Made by a program: the position numbers and the translations under genes | Assembly (NCBI GenBank): GCA_035533475.1 | Contig: DATLTS010000025.1 | Span: 124,001 to 188,000, forward strand | Length of the DNA stretch: 64,000 bases | Reading direction: 5' to 3' | Origin: Mycobacteriales bacterium | Lineage (GTDB): Bacteria; Actinomycetota; Actinomycetes; DATLTS01 | Notes under the pieces: model-generated | What the model was told of the DNA's origin: nothing | Database searches by the model: none | What the model saw: only the letters and a program-made list of their open reading frames with translations | Shown: piece after piece, positions 11,086 through 23,518 of the stretch | How the letters are laid out: the number at the start of each line of letters is the position of its first letter | Numbering within the stretch: the stretch's first letter is position 1

Positions 11086-12396
11086 GTGGAGGACCGCTGC
11101 CAAACCTGCCGTGCCAAGCTGCCGAGCAGGGCAGCCTGGTGCGGGCAGTGCTTCGCCCCGGTCGGGCCGCCGCGGGCATCGATCGCCGCGCCCCTGACCG
11201 AGCGGCGGGGCACGTCCGGCTATCCGGCCACGAGTCCGGTGGCGCTGCTCGAAGCACCGCCCGCCGCGCCGCCGCGCGCCGTTCCGGTCCCGGGGCGACC
11301 CCCCGGCGGTCCCGACCCCGCCCGCTCGCGCATCGGGTGGACGACCGTCCTGGTGGTGGGAGCGATCCTGCTCGGGGCCCTGCTCCTCGAAGTCGTCATG
11401 CCGCTGCTCGACTCGAGAAACCGGCTCGAGTCCGACGCGGCGATGCGCTACGGCATCGTCCTGACCGTCCTGCTCTACGCGCTGGTCGGCTCCGCCGTGC
11501 TGGTTTATCTGCACCGGACCGGTCATCGACTGCGCTGGCGTTGCGGACCGCCCTGGCGGGGGGTCCTGCTCGGGGTGGCCTGCGGCGGGGCTGCGGTTGG
11601 TCTGCTCCTCATCTTGACCAGTGCGATCACCGGGCACGTCACCACCGATCCCCGGATCACCCAGCTCGTCAGCGACGGCAGCGTCTCCCGGATCCTCGCC
11701 GCCGTGCTCATCACGGTGGTCGCGGCGCCGCTGGTCGAGGAGACCCTGTTCCGCGGGGTGTTCGCCGAGTCGCTTCGCCCGCGCGGCACCGCCGCGGCGA
11801 TCGCGGCCTCGGCGTTCGCCTTCGCCGCGTGGCACCTCAACCCGACGGCGTTGCGCTACTACGCCCTGATGGGGGTGCTGTTCGGCCTGCTGTACTGGCG
11901 GCGCGGCCTGTTCGCATCGATCGCCGCGCACGCCACCTTCAACGGCGTCCTCACCGCGATCGCCATTGCCGGGGTCCTCGGTCCGGCCCATTCCTACTCG
12001 GTCGATGGGCTCACCCTGCAGGCGCCCGCCGGCTGGTCCGAGGTGTCGTCACCGCAGGTCGGCCTCGAACTCACCGGGCCGTCCGGCGCCGCCCTGGGCA
12101 TCGCCGTGGAGCCGGACGGAAATGCGCAGCCCAGTCCCGGGGACATCCTGGCCAGGCTCGAGCAGAGTCGGGGGTCCAACCCGATTCTGGAGTCGGCGGA
12201 CCTAGCCGGCGCGGAACAGCTCGATCTGCCGGCGGGTGTCGCACTCGACGTCACTTCCAGCCTGGGCGGCCACCCCTTGCAGATCGTCTACCTGCCCGAG
12301 CCCGGCACGATGTACGTGATCACCGTTGCGACCGAGGGAAATGTCCGGGCGGAAGCCGACGCCCCCGACATCCTCCGGTCCGTACGCATCGCCTGA
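11086..12396 (+). CDS. CPBP-family intramembrane metalloprotease with N-terminal zinc ribbon
   Basis: Multi-pass membrane protein (436 aa). A four-cysteine zinc ribbon (C5, C8, C19, C22) precedes a Pro-rich linker. The CPBP/Abi core spans about 85-300 with the motif pair EETLFRG (E218, E219), WHLNPTA (H250) and AHATFN (H282), which form the catalytic metal site of this family. A C-terminal domain of about 120 residues starting near VDGLTLQAPAGWSEV resembles small soluble lipoprotein-like modules and is not part of standard CPBP proteins. Function may be processing of a membrane or secreted protein. The GTG start has only a weak ribosome site. Confidence 0.8.
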   Translation: MEDRCQTCRAKLPSRAAWCGQCFAPVGPPRASIAAPLTERRGTSGYPATSPVALLEAPPAAPPRAVPVPGRPPGGPDPARSRIGWTTVLVVGAILLGALLLEVVMPLLDSRNRLESDAAMRYGIVLTVLLYALVGSAVLVYLHRTGHRLRWRCGPPWRGVLLGVACGGAAVGLLLILTSAITGHVTTDPRITQLVSDGSVSRILAAVLITVVAAPLVEETLFRGVFAESLRPRGTAAAIAASAFAFAAWHLNPTALRYYALMGVLFGLLYWRRGLFASIAAHATFNGVLTAIAIAGVLGPAHSYSVDGLTLQAPAGWSEVSSPQVGLELTGPSGAALGIAVEPDGNAQPSPGDILARLEQSRGSNPILESADLAGAEQLDLPAGVALDVTSSLGGHPLQIVYLPEPGTMYVITVATEGNVRAEADAPDILRSVRIA

Positions 12397-12552
12397 CCGG
12401 GGGTCCGGCCCCGCGCTGCGCTATCGTGCGCCGCAGGCCGCCAGATCCGGTACCGGCCCGCGCCGATCGGGCGCGGACCCGCCGCTTCGGCCGATCTGCC
12501 AAGACCACCGAGCAAACGAGACCCGGGTCTCGGCGTCCAGGGAGCGACGGAC

Positions 12553-13578
<1,026 letters not shown>

Positions 13579-13582
13579 CTCG

Positions 13583-14632
13583 TCAGTCGGCCGAACGAAG
13601 GGTCCGGCAGATGACGTCCGCGGCCCGGTTCGTACCGGCGTCGTCCACATCCAGGTGGGTGACCAGCCGGACCCGGCGCGGTCCGAACACGGAGATCAGC
13701 ACACCCTCGGCCCGGCACCGATCACCGAGTCGGGCCGCGTCCACCGGGTGCCGGGTGAGGTCGATCGTCACGATGTTCGTTTCGACGTCGGCGGGGGCCA
13801 CGACCTCGGGGGCGGCGTCGGCGATCCGATCGGCTAGCCGCCGGGCGCGGGCGTGGTCGTCCGCGAGCCGGTCGAGGTGATGGGCCAGTGCGTAGCGACC
13901 GGCGGCGGCAAGGACGCCGGCTTGGCGCATGCCCCCGCCGAGCGCCCGGCGCAGGGTCCTGGCCCTGGGGAGCACGCCGGCATCGCTGAACACGGCCACC
14001 GATCCGACCGGAGCGCCCAGACCCTTGGACAGGCACACCGACAGCGTGTCGAACAGGGCCCCGTAAGTCGCGTAGGGCACCCGTGACGCGACCGCCGCAT
14101 TCCAGATCCGCGCCCCGTCGCAATGCAGCGCGACCCGGTGCTCGGTGGTCAGCGCCCGGAGCGCCTCGAGTCGGTCCAGCGGGTACACCGCTCCGCCGCC
14201 CCGATTGTGCGTCTGTTCGATCGCCAGCGCCCGCGTGGGGACCATGAAGTAGCCGTCCGGGCGCAGCTGCGCACCGACCAGCTCGGGGTCGAGACGACCG
14301 CGCACCGCGGGCAGGGTCCGGGTCTGAATGCCGCCGTGCATCGCCGCGCCAGCGCCTTCGTAGGTGACCACATGCGCGTCGGTGTCGCATAGCAGCTCCT
14401 CACCGGGGGCGACGAGCAGCCGCAGGCAGAGTTGGTTGCCCATCGTCCCGCTCGGCACGAACAGCGCGGCGGGCTTGCCGAACAACCCGGCGACCTCGGC
14501 TTCCAGGGCCGCGACCGTCGGGTCCTCCGCGTAGACGTCGTCGCCGACCTCCGCGGCCGCCATGGCGGCCCGCATCTCCGGCGTCGGTCGGGTCACGGTG
14601 TCGGAACGCAGGTCGACGACGTCGGCGACCAC
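13583..14632 (-). CDS. ltaE: Low-specificity L-threonine aldolase
   Basis: PLP enzyme (349 aa) cleaving L-threonine or allo-threonine to glycine and acetaldehyde. Motifs: DLRSDTVTRPT at the N-terminus, VPSGTMGNQL, DGARIWNAAVAS and the PLP-lysine segment VCLSKGLGAPVGS. GTG 14632 is chosen because AGGGGAGG lies just upstream and the protein then begins at the conserved DLRSDT region; a longer in-frame reading has no family similarity. A -10 TACTTT lies about 43 nt upstream and overlaps the divergent promoter of the next gene. Confidence 0.88.
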   Translation of the reverse strand: MVADVVDLRSDTVTRPTPEMRAAMAAAEVGDDVYAEDPTVAALEAEVAGLFGKPAALFVPSGTMGNQLCLRLLVAPGEELLCDTDAHVVTYEGAGAAMHGGIQTRTLPAVRGRLDPELVGAQLRPDGYFMVPTRALAIEQTHNRGGGAVYPLDRLEALRALTTEHRVALHCDGARIWNAAVASRVPYATYGALFDTLSVCLSKGLGAPVGSVAVFSDAGVLPRARTLRRALGGGMRQAGVLAAAGRYALAHHLDRLADDHARARRLADRIADAAPEVVAPADVETNIVTIDLTRHPVDAARLGDRCRAEGVLISVFGPRRVRLVTHLDVDDAGTNRAADVICRTLRSAD

Positions 14633-14673
14633 GGCACCTCCCCTGAACTCGTCCACGCGATGATCCGGCCACC

Positions 14674-14685
14674 TAAAGTATCCGC
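14674..14685. promoter_or_regulatory. Overlapping divergent -10 elements
   Basis: The heptamer TAAAGTA at 14674-14680 reads TAAAGT on the plus strand, 6 nt before the GTG at 14686 (leaderless), and TACTTT on the minus strand (14680-14675), from which the threonine aldolase leader with its GGAGG site would start near 14668. The two RNA polymerases cannot occupy the site together. Confidence 0.5.
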
Positions 14686-16047
14686 GTGGCGGACCGTTCG
14701 ACTGCGCTGGTCTCGGCGCAGGACTACGTCGCCGTCGTCCGCAGCTATGCGGATCGGGTGCACGACCTGCTGCGCCGGACCGGATGCCCACCGGACGCGG
14801 CTGCCGAGATCACCCAGATCAGCGCCGTCGAGCTCGCCGGGGCGCTGGCGAACGACCCGTCGAGGGTCTCGGACCTGGTCGGATGGTGGGTCGACCGGGC
14901 ATTGCGGCTGGCCCGGCGGGTGGCGGAGCAGGCGCCGACGACGCCCGGCCGGGCCCGCTCGCAGCCCACCGGGGTGCTCGCCGGAACCACCGACGAGACG
15001 GAGCTGAGCGCGACCCTCGATCGGCTCCCGACGCGCGAGCGGATCGCCGTTCTGCTCCGGGACGCCTACGACCTGCCGTCGACCAGCGTCGGCGTGGCGC
15101 TATCCGCCACCGAGGACGTGGCCTCGGCAACGGTGACCCGGGGCCGGCTCGCACTGGCCGGTGCCGGCGCACCGGTGCCCGACCTGGGCGACCATGCGGC
15201 CCGGCCGGCCGTCACCCTGGGCGCTCTCGGCCGGCTGGCCGACGGCTCCCTGCCGAGCGTCCAAGCGAACTCGCTGCGCCGCCACGTCGCGACCTGCGCG
15301 GCGTGCTCCGCCATCGTGGCCGCGGCGACCACGGGCCGTCGACTCGCCGCCGGCCTGCCGGTACTCGCCTTGTCGGACGAGGATCGGGACGAACTGCTGG
15401 CCGAGGTCGGCAAGCGGGCCGCCGGGCAGTTGCCGAGCGCGGAGGAGATCGCACTCGCCCGGGAGGAGGCGGCGCGACCACGAACGATGTCGGCCGGCAT
15501 GATCGCCGGCAGCATCGCACTCGCGCTGGCACTAGGGGTGATCGTCGCCTACGCCACCCGACCCTCGGCAACCCCACCGGCGGCGGGATTCGGTTCCTCG
15601 CCGGGTGCCGCCGCCACGTCGAGTCCCACCCCGTCCGGCACGCCCAGCCACCGGCCCAGCGCGAGCGCTGACCGCAGCCCCGGGCCGGCCCCCTCGACCC
15701 CGCCGGCCGGGCAGGGCCCGGCCACCTCGGGACCGCCCAGACCCCCGACCAGCTCCCCGCGTCCCAACGGACCGGCCGCGATCACGATCAGCCCGACCAG
15801 CGGGCCGAACGGGACCGTGGTCAGCGTGACCGGCGACGGATGGTCGCCGAACAGCCCGGTCACCGTCTCATTCATCGACCACACCGGGGTGACCCGTTCG
15901 GTGAGCACGGTGAGCGCGGACTCGAACGGCGCGTTCACCGCGACCGTGACGGCGACCGGGGACCCGGGGCTTCTCCCCTCGACCTGCACGGTCCGCGCCA
16001 CCGGATCCGGCCGGACCGCCAGCCAACGCTTCAACCGGACCCTGTGA
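14686..16047 (+). CDS. Membrane protein with sigma-70-like, zinc-finger and Ig-like domains
   Basis: A 453-residue fusion I cannot assign to a named family. Residues about 10-160 resemble a diverged ECF sigma factor: a region-2-like helix set (AAEITQIS, LVGWWVDRALRLARRV) and a region-4-like segment (LDRLPTRERIAVLLRDAYDL). Next comes HVATCAAC, an HxxxCxxC zinc motif like those of ZAS anti-sigma factors (H200, C204, C207). One membrane helix lies at about 271-290, followed by a Pro/Ser/Thr-rich linker and an IPT/Ig-like domain (about 365-453) outside the cell. It may be a membrane-bound regulator or a degenerate sigma/anti-sigma pair now in one chain. Leaderless promoter at 14674. Confidence 0.7.
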   Translation: MADRSTALVSAQDYVAVVRSYADRVHDLLRRTGCPPDAAAEITQISAVELAGALANDPSRVSDLVGWWVDRALRLARRVAEQAPTTPGRARSQPTGVLAGTTDETELSATLDRLPTRERIAVLLRDAYDLPSTSVGVALSATEDVASATVTRGRLALAGAGAPVPDLGDHAARPAVTLGALGRLADGSLPSVQANSLRRHVATCAACSAIVAAATTGRRLAAGLPVLALSDEDRDELLAEVGKRAAGQLPSAEEIALAREEAARPRTMSAGMIAGSIALALALGVIVAYATRPSATPPAAGFGSSPGAAATSSPTPSGTPSHRPSASADRSPGPAPSTPPAGQGPATSGPPRPPTSSPRPNGPAAITISPTSGPNGTVVSVTGDGWSPNSPVTVSFIDHTGVTRSVSTVSADSNGAFTATVTATGDPGLLPSTCTVRATGSGRTASQRFNRTL

Positions 16048-16053
16048 CGGGGG

Positions 16054-17526
16054 CTAGGACCGGGCCCAGCCGCCGGCCCGGCGGACCGCCGCCTGCCAAC
16101 GCCGGTACCCGGCGTCCTCGGGCGCCCCGGGATCGAAACGACGATCGAGCTGCCAGGTCTGGCCGAGTTCGTCGGTCGACCCCCACACCCCGGTGGCGAG
16201 GCCCGCCAGGAACGCCGCGCCCAGACCGGTCGTCTCGAGCATCTTCGGCCGGGACACCGGGATCTGAAGCGTGGTGGCTTGCAGGCCGCAGAGCAGATCG
16301 TTGGCGGCGGCGCCCCCGTCGACCGTCAGCTCCGGAACCGGCAGGCCGGCGTCTCGCACCATGACGTCCACCACGTCCCGAACCTGGTAGGCGATCGCCT
16401 CCAGGGTGGCCCGCACCACGTGCGCCCGGGTTGTGCCCCGGGTCAGCCCGAACAACGTCCCACGCGCCTCCGGGTCCCAGTGCGGCGCACCGAGACCGGT
16501 CAGGGCGGGGACGAAGACCACGCCGCCGCTGTCTGGAACGCTGCGGGCCAGGGCGTCGCTGTCGGCCGCGGCGTCGATGATGCGCAGCCCGTCGCGCAGC
16601 CATTGCACCGCGGCCCCGGTGGCGAAGATGGCCCCCTCGAGCGCGTAGCGGGGACCGTCCCCGAGGTCCCAGGCGACGGTCGTGAGCAGCCCGGCCGGGG
16701 AGCGGGCGATCGTCCGACCGGTGTTGACCAGGACGAACGACCCGGTCCCGTACGTGCATTTCGACCTGCCCTCGGTGAAACAGGCCTGCCCGAACAGGGC
16801 GGCCTGCTGATCGCCGGCGACCCCGGCGATCGGCAGGTCGAGGCCGAGAAAGGCTTCCGGATCGGTCCGCCCGAAATCACCGGAGGACGGCCGGATCTGT
16901 GGCAACGCGGCGCGCGGGACGCCGAACAGGTCGAGAAGCTCATCCGACCAGTCGTTGGCCTCGAGCCCGTAGAGCAACGTCCGGGAGGCGTTGGACGGAT
17001 CGGTCGCGTGGACCCGGCCGGCGGTGAGCCGGGCGACGAGGTAGCTGTCCACGGTGCCCAGGGCGAACCGCCCGTCGCGGACCCCGGACCAGGTCGCTGG
17101 GTCGTGCTCGGCGAGCCACGCGAGCTTCGTGGCGGTGAAGTACGGGTCCAGCCGCAGACCGGTGAGCTGCGCCACCCGCGCCTCGTGTCCCGCCTCCTGC
17201 AACCCTCGGCACACGTCGGTGCTCCGCCGGTCCTGCCAGACCACCGCCGGCCGAGGCGCCGCGAGCGAGCCGCGGTCCCACACGACCGCGGTCTCCCGCT
17301 GGTTGGTGATCCCCACCGCTACCGGCGGGTGGGGGCCGGCCTCGACGGCCTCCCGGCAGGCGGCGAGCACGGCCTGCCAGATCTGCTCGGGGTCGTGCTC
17401 CACCCAACCGGGCCGGGGGAAATGCTGCGGGAACTCCCGGTACCCCCTGGCCACCACCCCGCCGTCGGGAGCGACGAGCAGCGCGGTGACACCGGTCGTG
17501 CCGGCGTCGATGGCGAGCACGCTCAC
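16054..17526 (-). CDS. glpK: Glycerol kinase
   Basis: FGGY-family kinase (490 aa) phosphorylating glycerol to glycerol 3-phosphate. It has the ATP-binding start VLAIDAGTTGVTALL, the substrate blocks GITNQRETAVVWD and VVWQDRR, GVAGDQQAALFGQ, TYGTGSFVLVNTG and the C-terminal VDGGAAANDLLCGLQA. The length matches GlpK. No glpF or glpD is adjacent. A leaderless -10 (TAGGGT) lies 8 nt upstream of the GTG. It shares the minus strand with the RlpA-like gene, 22 nt away, but has its own promoter. Confidence 0.92.
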   Translation of the reverse strand: MSVLAIDAGTTGVTALLVAPDGGVVARGYREFPQHFPRPGWVEHDPEQIWQAVLAACREAVEAGPHPPVAVGITNQRETAVVWDRGSLAAPRPAVVWQDRRSTDVCRGLQEAGHEARVAQLTGLRLDPYFTATKLAWLAEHDPATWSGVRDGRFALGTVDSYLVARLTAGRVHATDPSNASRTLLYGLEANDWSDELLDLFGVPRAALPQIRPSSGDFGRTDPEAFLGLDLPIAGVAGDQQAALFGQACFTEGRSKCTYGTGSFVLVNTGRTIARSPAGLLTTVAWDLGDGPRYALEGAIFATGAAVQWLRDGLRIIDAAADSDALARSVPDSGGVVFVPALTGLGAPHWDPEARGTLFGLTRGTTRAHVVRATLEAIAYQVRDVVDVMVRDAGLPVPELTVDGGAAANDLLCGLQATTLQIPVSRPKMLETTGLGAAFLAGLATGVWGSTDELGQTWQLDRRFDPGAPEDAGYRRWQAAVRRAGGWARS

Positions 17527-17540
17527 GGCGCGAAACCCTA
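17527..17540 (-). promoter_or_regulatory. -10 element of a leaderless promoter (glpK)
   Basis: Minus-strand TAGGGT at 17540-17535 followed by 8 nt and the GTG at 17526. It lies in the short gap after the RlpA-like gene. Confidence 0.5.
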
Positions 17541-17548
17541 TGGCAGGG

Positions 17549-18580
17549 TCAGCCGGTCGGGGTCAGCACGGTGATCTGCACCTGGGCCAGGCCGTCGTAG
17601 CCGAGCGCGCGCGACCCGGCGCGCGACATGTCGATGACCCGCCCGGCGACGTACGGCCCGCGGTCATCGACGAGGCAGTTGACCGCGCGCCCGTTGGCGG
17701 TCACGTGCACGACCGTCTCGAGCGGGACAGTGAGCATCGCGCAGGTCAGCTTCTCCGGGTCGTACGGCGCACCGGAGGCGGTCAGACTTCCGACGAAACC
17801 GGGTCCGTACCAGGACGCGACGCCGGTGATCACCGCGCCGCTCGGGGCGTAGCCGGCGGGAATCCCCGGTCCAGCGGCATCGAGAACGGCGAGCACCGGG
17901 GCCTCAGCACGCTCGACGGCCAGGCCGGATGGCCCGACCTCGATCGCAACCGAGTTGGTCACCTGGGCGGAGAGCTGCGCCAGGGCCGCCCGGGCGGCGG
18001 CCTGCTGCACGCCGTACACCGCCTGCTCCTCGTCGAGGACCGCGATCGCCTTCTCGACCGCGGACTCGGCGGCCATCGCCGGCCCGAGCAGCTGACGGCG
18101 CAGGGCTTCGAGGCGCACCCGGAGCTGACCGACCGCCGAATCGGCCCGGTCGACCTCCGCGACCAGCGAGTCGTCGACCGCCACCTGATTCTGCGCGGAC
18201 AGGGCAAGGACCTGGACGTCGGTGGGGGCGAGACCCGCGATCAGGGCACTGAACGGATCGGGCTGATCGGCCTCGTAGACCCGTCGGATCTCCGCGTTGA
18301 GCCGGTCCTGGAGCGCGGCCCGGGCTGCGAGCAGCCGATCGTAGGACACCCGGAGGGACTCGGACCGGGCGACCGCGACCTCCAGCAGACCGGCGGCCTG
18401 GTCGGCCTGCACCCGAAGAGCCCCGACCTGGGCGGAAAGCGACGCGAGGTCACCGACCGTGACCGGCTGGCCGGCCGGTGGGGCCGGCGGGGGGCCGGCG
18501 GCGTGCGCTCCCGCCGCCGGCCCCAGCGCGAGTCCCGCGGCGGTTGCGCCGGCCACGACGGCCCGCGTGATCAGTCCCAC
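17549..18580 (-). CDS. Secreted coiled-coil protein with RlpA-like double-psi beta-barrel domain
   Basis: Exported protein (343 aa). A signal peptide (about 1-27, ending GAHA-AG) is followed by a long Ala/Leu/Glu coiled coil (about 45-220) and an RlpA-like DPBB domain (about 245-340) with ASWYGPGFVGSLTASG and DRGPYVAGRVIDMSRAG, the latter containing the acidic residue conserved in RlpA and 3D proteins. Architecture resembles actinobacterial coiled-coil cell-wall hydrolases. RlpA-family members cleave or bind naked glycan strands; whether this one is active is not clear. The GTG at 18580 has no strong ribosome site. Confidence 0.8.
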   Translation of the reverse strand: MGLITRAVVAGATAAGLALGPAAGAHAAGPPPAPPAGQPVTVGDLASLSAQVGALRVQADQAAGLLEVAVARSESLRVSYDRLLAARAALQDRLNAEIRRVYEADQPDPFSALIAGLAPTDVQVLALSAQNQVAVDDSLVAEVDRADSAVGQLRVRLEALRRQLLGPAMAAESAVEKAIAVLDEEQAVYGVQQAAARAALAQLSAQVTNSVAIEVGPSGLAVERAEAPVLAVLDAAGPGIPAGYAPSGAVITGVASWYGPGFVGSLTASGAPYDPEKLTCAMLTVPLETVVHVTANGRAVNCLVDDRGPYVAGRVIDMSRAGSRALGYDGLAQVQITVLTPTG

Positions 18581-18656
18581 CTGGGGGACGTCGGCGGATC
18601 CAGGCTCCGGCTTGACCGGCGGCTACGCTCCCAGCCGCAGAGCTAAGGAGGGTCTC

Positions 18657-21048
<2,392 letters not shown>

Positions 21049-21056
21049 CCTCGCGG

Positions 21057-21800
21057 TCAGCTCGCCTTGCGGCCCGCCGTCACCGGAGTGTCGGCGACGG
21101 GCGCTTCGCCCGCGGCGGTGCGGGCTTCCTCGAGTTCCGCCTTCGCCTTGGTGGCGTACTGGTCGACGTACTCCTGCCCGGAGAGCAGCATGAGCTCGTA
21201 CATGATCTCGTCGGTGACTGACCGCAGGACGAAGCGGTCGCTGGCCAATCCCCGGTAACGGGAGAAGTCCAGCGGCTCGCCGATGCGCACCCCGATCCGT
21301 CTGATCTTCGGGATCACCTTGCCCGGCGGCTGGACTTCGAAGGTGTCGATCATCGCGACCGGGATGACCGGCACCCCCGCCTCGAGCGCCATCCGCGCGA
21401 CGCCGGTCTTGCCGCGGTACAGACGCCCGTCGGGGGAGCGGGTGCCCTCCGGATAGATGCCGAGCAGCTCGTCCTTGGCCAGGATCCGCAGCGCGGTGCG
21501 CAGCGCCGCGTCACTGGCGCGGCCGCCGCTGCGGTCGACGGGGACCTGACCGACCCCGCGGAAGAACGACGCGGTGAGCCGGCCGCGCACCGATCGTCCG
21601 GTGAAGTAGTCCGACTTGGCGAGGAACGTGATCCGGCGCGGTACGACGAGCGGCAGGAAGATGGAGTCCGAGAAGGACAGGTGGTTGCTGGCGAGGATCA
21701 CCGGTCCGTCGGTCGGAACGTTCTCCAGCCCCTCCACCCAGGGACGGAACAGCAGGCGCAGGATCGGGGTCAAGATCGCCTTGACGATCCAGTAGCCCAC
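21057..21800 (-). CDS. plsC: 1-acyl-sn-glycerol-3-phosphate acyltransferase (PlsC-type)
   Basis: Membrane-associated acyltransferase (247 aa) that would convert lysophosphatidate to phosphatidate. The catalytic HX4D motif is NHLSFSD (H40, D45) and the phosphate-binding motif is YPEGTRS, with a later PVIPVAM block. GTG 21800 follows GGGAGG at 5 nt; the frame continues upstream without family similarity. The C-terminal 40 residues are Ala/Glu-rich. It converges with aroG (8 nt gap) and is divergent from a lipase-like hydrolase; the 174 nt between the starts hold no other gene I can see. Confidence 0.9.
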   Translation of the reverse strand: MGYWIVKAILTPILRLLFRPWVEGLENVPTDGPVILASNHLSFSDSIFLPLVVPRRITFLAKSDYFTGRSVRGRLTASFFRGVGQVPVDRSGGRASDAALRTALRILAKDELLGIYPEGTRSPDGRLYRGKTGVARMALEAGVPVIPVAMIDTFEVQPPGKVIPKIRRIGVRIGEPLDFSRYRGLASDRFVLRSVTDEIMYELMLLSGQEYVDQYATKAKAELEEARTAAGEAPVADTPVTAGRKAS

Positions 21801-21974
21801 CGTCGCCTCCCGCCGCTGCCGCGCCACCGCGACCTGGGTCCCCCCGGGCGCTCCAGGGCGACTTCCGGCCCTCCGGCCGGGTTCGCTGCAGCCTACCGTC
21901 GCGGGACCGTGCGCGACATGCGACGATCGGCCGGACGCGGCCGGCGCGGGCGGCCCGGGTGGATGGGAGGACCA

Positions 21975-22745
21975 GTGCCGGGAACCGGGATCATGCCAGG
22001 CGCCGAGCCGTTCTCGGCCGATGGCGAACCGGTGGGTGTGCTGCTCGTCCACGGTTTCACGGGCACACCGCAGAGCCTGCGGCCATGGGCCGAGTACCTC
22101 GCGGCGGCCGGGCTGACGGTGCGCCTGCCGCGGCTTCCCGGCCACGGCACCAAGTGGTCCGACCTGAACCGAACCACCTGGGAGGACTGGTACGGGGAGG
22201 CCGAGCGCGGGCTGGACGAACTGCACGAGCGCTGCGCCGCCGTGTTCGCCATGGGCCTGTCCATGGGCGGCACCGTCGTGCTGCGGCTGGCCGAGCGGCG
22301 CGGTGCCGATCTTGCCGGCGTGGTCGTCGTCAACCCCTCCGTTCTCACTTTGCGCAAGGACGCCAAGCTCCTGCCGCTTTTCCGATTGCTCGTTCCGTCC
22401 TTTCCGGGGATCGCCAGCGATATCAAGAAGCCGGGCAGCGTCGAGCTCGCCTACGACCGGACGCCGCTCCGGGGCGCCTACTCCCTGTCCCGGTTGTGGC
22501 GGCTGGTCCGCGCCGACCTCGCCTCGGTCACGCTGCCCCTGCTGCTGATCACCAGCCGGGACGACCACGTCGTCGAGCCGAAGAACGGCGAGGTGGTCTG
22601 GGCCGGCATCTCCTCGTCCGACCGCCGGCGTCTCGTGCTCGACAACAGCTACCACGTCGCCACTCTGGACAACGACGCGGAGACGATCTTCACCGAGAGC
22701 CTGGCATTCGTTCGCGACCAAGTCGCCACCCGGCCGGCCGGCTGA
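21975..22745 (+). CDS. Alpha/beta hydrolase (monoacylglycerol lipase/carboxylesterase type)
   Basis: Cytoplasmic alpha/beta hydrolase (256 aa). The oxyanion-hole segment VLLVHGFTGTPQSLRPWA, nucleophile S96 in AMGLSMGG, an aspartate in ITSRDDHVVEP and the catalytic His in NSYHVATLDND give a complete triad. The pattern, including the HGFTGTPQS start, matches thermostable esterases/monoacylglycerol lipases. GTG 21975 follows GGGAGG at 4 nt; ATG 21963 is an alternative. Next to plsC this suggests glycerolipid turnover. The following gene starts 1 nt after its stop. Confidence 0.82.
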   Translation: MPGTGIMPGAEPFSADGEPVGVLLVHGFTGTPQSLRPWAEYLAAAGLTVRLPRLPGHGTKWSDLNRTTWEDWYGEAERGLDELHERCAAVFAMGLSMGGTVVLRLAERRGADLAGVVVVNPSVLTLRKDAKLLPLFRLLVPSFPGIASDIKKPGSVELAYDRTPLRGAYSLSRLWRLVRADLASVTLPLLLITSRDDHVVEPKNGEVVWAGISSSDRRRLVLDNSYHVATLDNDAETIFTESLAFVRDQVATRPAG

Positions 22746-22746
22746 C

Positions 22747-23514
22747 ATGCCCGACGGCATCGACGAGACGGGCCGACCGGCGGCCCGGAGCAACGGGCTA
22801 CGGGCCAGCCGGTACACCCCGATCGCCGATCTCGATCCGCGGGTCGCCGAGGAGCTGCTCGGCCAACTCGAGGCCGTCGGGATCGCCGCCTACGTCCAGC
22901 CGACCCCGGGCGCGTCCGGCGCGTACTTCGAGATGCGCCTACCCAGCCGGCCCACCGACCGACTCTTCGTCGACAGCACCGCGATAGACCCGGCCCGGGA
23001 CGTGCTGTCAGCCGAGGTCCCGGACGAGGCCCGGGTCGCCACCCCGACCGCCGAGCCGCCGCCCGGGCCCGCCGGCCCCCCGGGGCCCGGCAACGCGCAG
23101 AGCGACGAGGAGCGCTGGATCGATCTGGTCGCCGCCCTGTCCCAGCCGACTGGGCCGGGCCCGCGGAGCTGGCCGGCCGCGGAGGACGTAGGGGAAGAGC
23201 CGCCGCCCGTGGCTGCGCCGCTGACCCCGGTCCCCTTTCGGACCTGGTCCCCGCCGGAGGACCCCCTGGACGAGCATTTCGTCCCGCCGGACCCGCCTCC
23301 CCTGCCGCGACCGAGCCCCGCGACGCTCTGGGCACTACTCGGGATGATCGGGGGCGGTGGCCTGCTCATCATCCCGGCATTCCTCGGCCGACCGCTGAGC
23401 GGCGGCCTCGCGAGCATCGCCGTCGTCGTCGTGATCGCCGGATTCCTCAGCCTGATCGTGCGGATGCGTGACTCACGTCCCACCGACGACGACGACGACG
23501 GCGCCGTCGTCTGA
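22747..23514 (+). CDS. Conserved actinobacterial membrane protein, unknown function
   Basis: A 255-residue protein. The N-terminal 85 residues form a small alpha/beta module (YTPIADLDPRVAEELLGQL, then AAYVQPTPG) like a signal-transducing DUF seen beside lipase genes in actinomycetes. A Pro/Glu-rich middle (about 95-190) leads to two membrane helices (about 198-240) and an acidic Asp-rich tail (TDDDDDGAVV). It begins 1 nt after the hydrolase stop and is surely in its operon. No enzymatic motif is seen. Confidence 0.72.
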   Translation: MPDGIDETGRPAARSNGLRASRYTPIADLDPRVAEELLGQLEAVGIAAYVQPTPGASGAYFEMRLPSRPTDRLFVDSTAIDPARDVLSAEVPDEARVATPTAEPPPGPAGPPGPGNAQSDEERWIDLVAALSQPTGPGPRSWPAAEDVGEEPPPVAAPLTPVPFRTWSPPEDPLDEHFVPPDPPPLPRPSPATLWALLGMIGGGGLLIIPAFLGRPLSGGLASIAVVVVIAGFLSLIVRMRDSRPTDDDDDGAVV

Positions 23515-23518
23515 CCCG

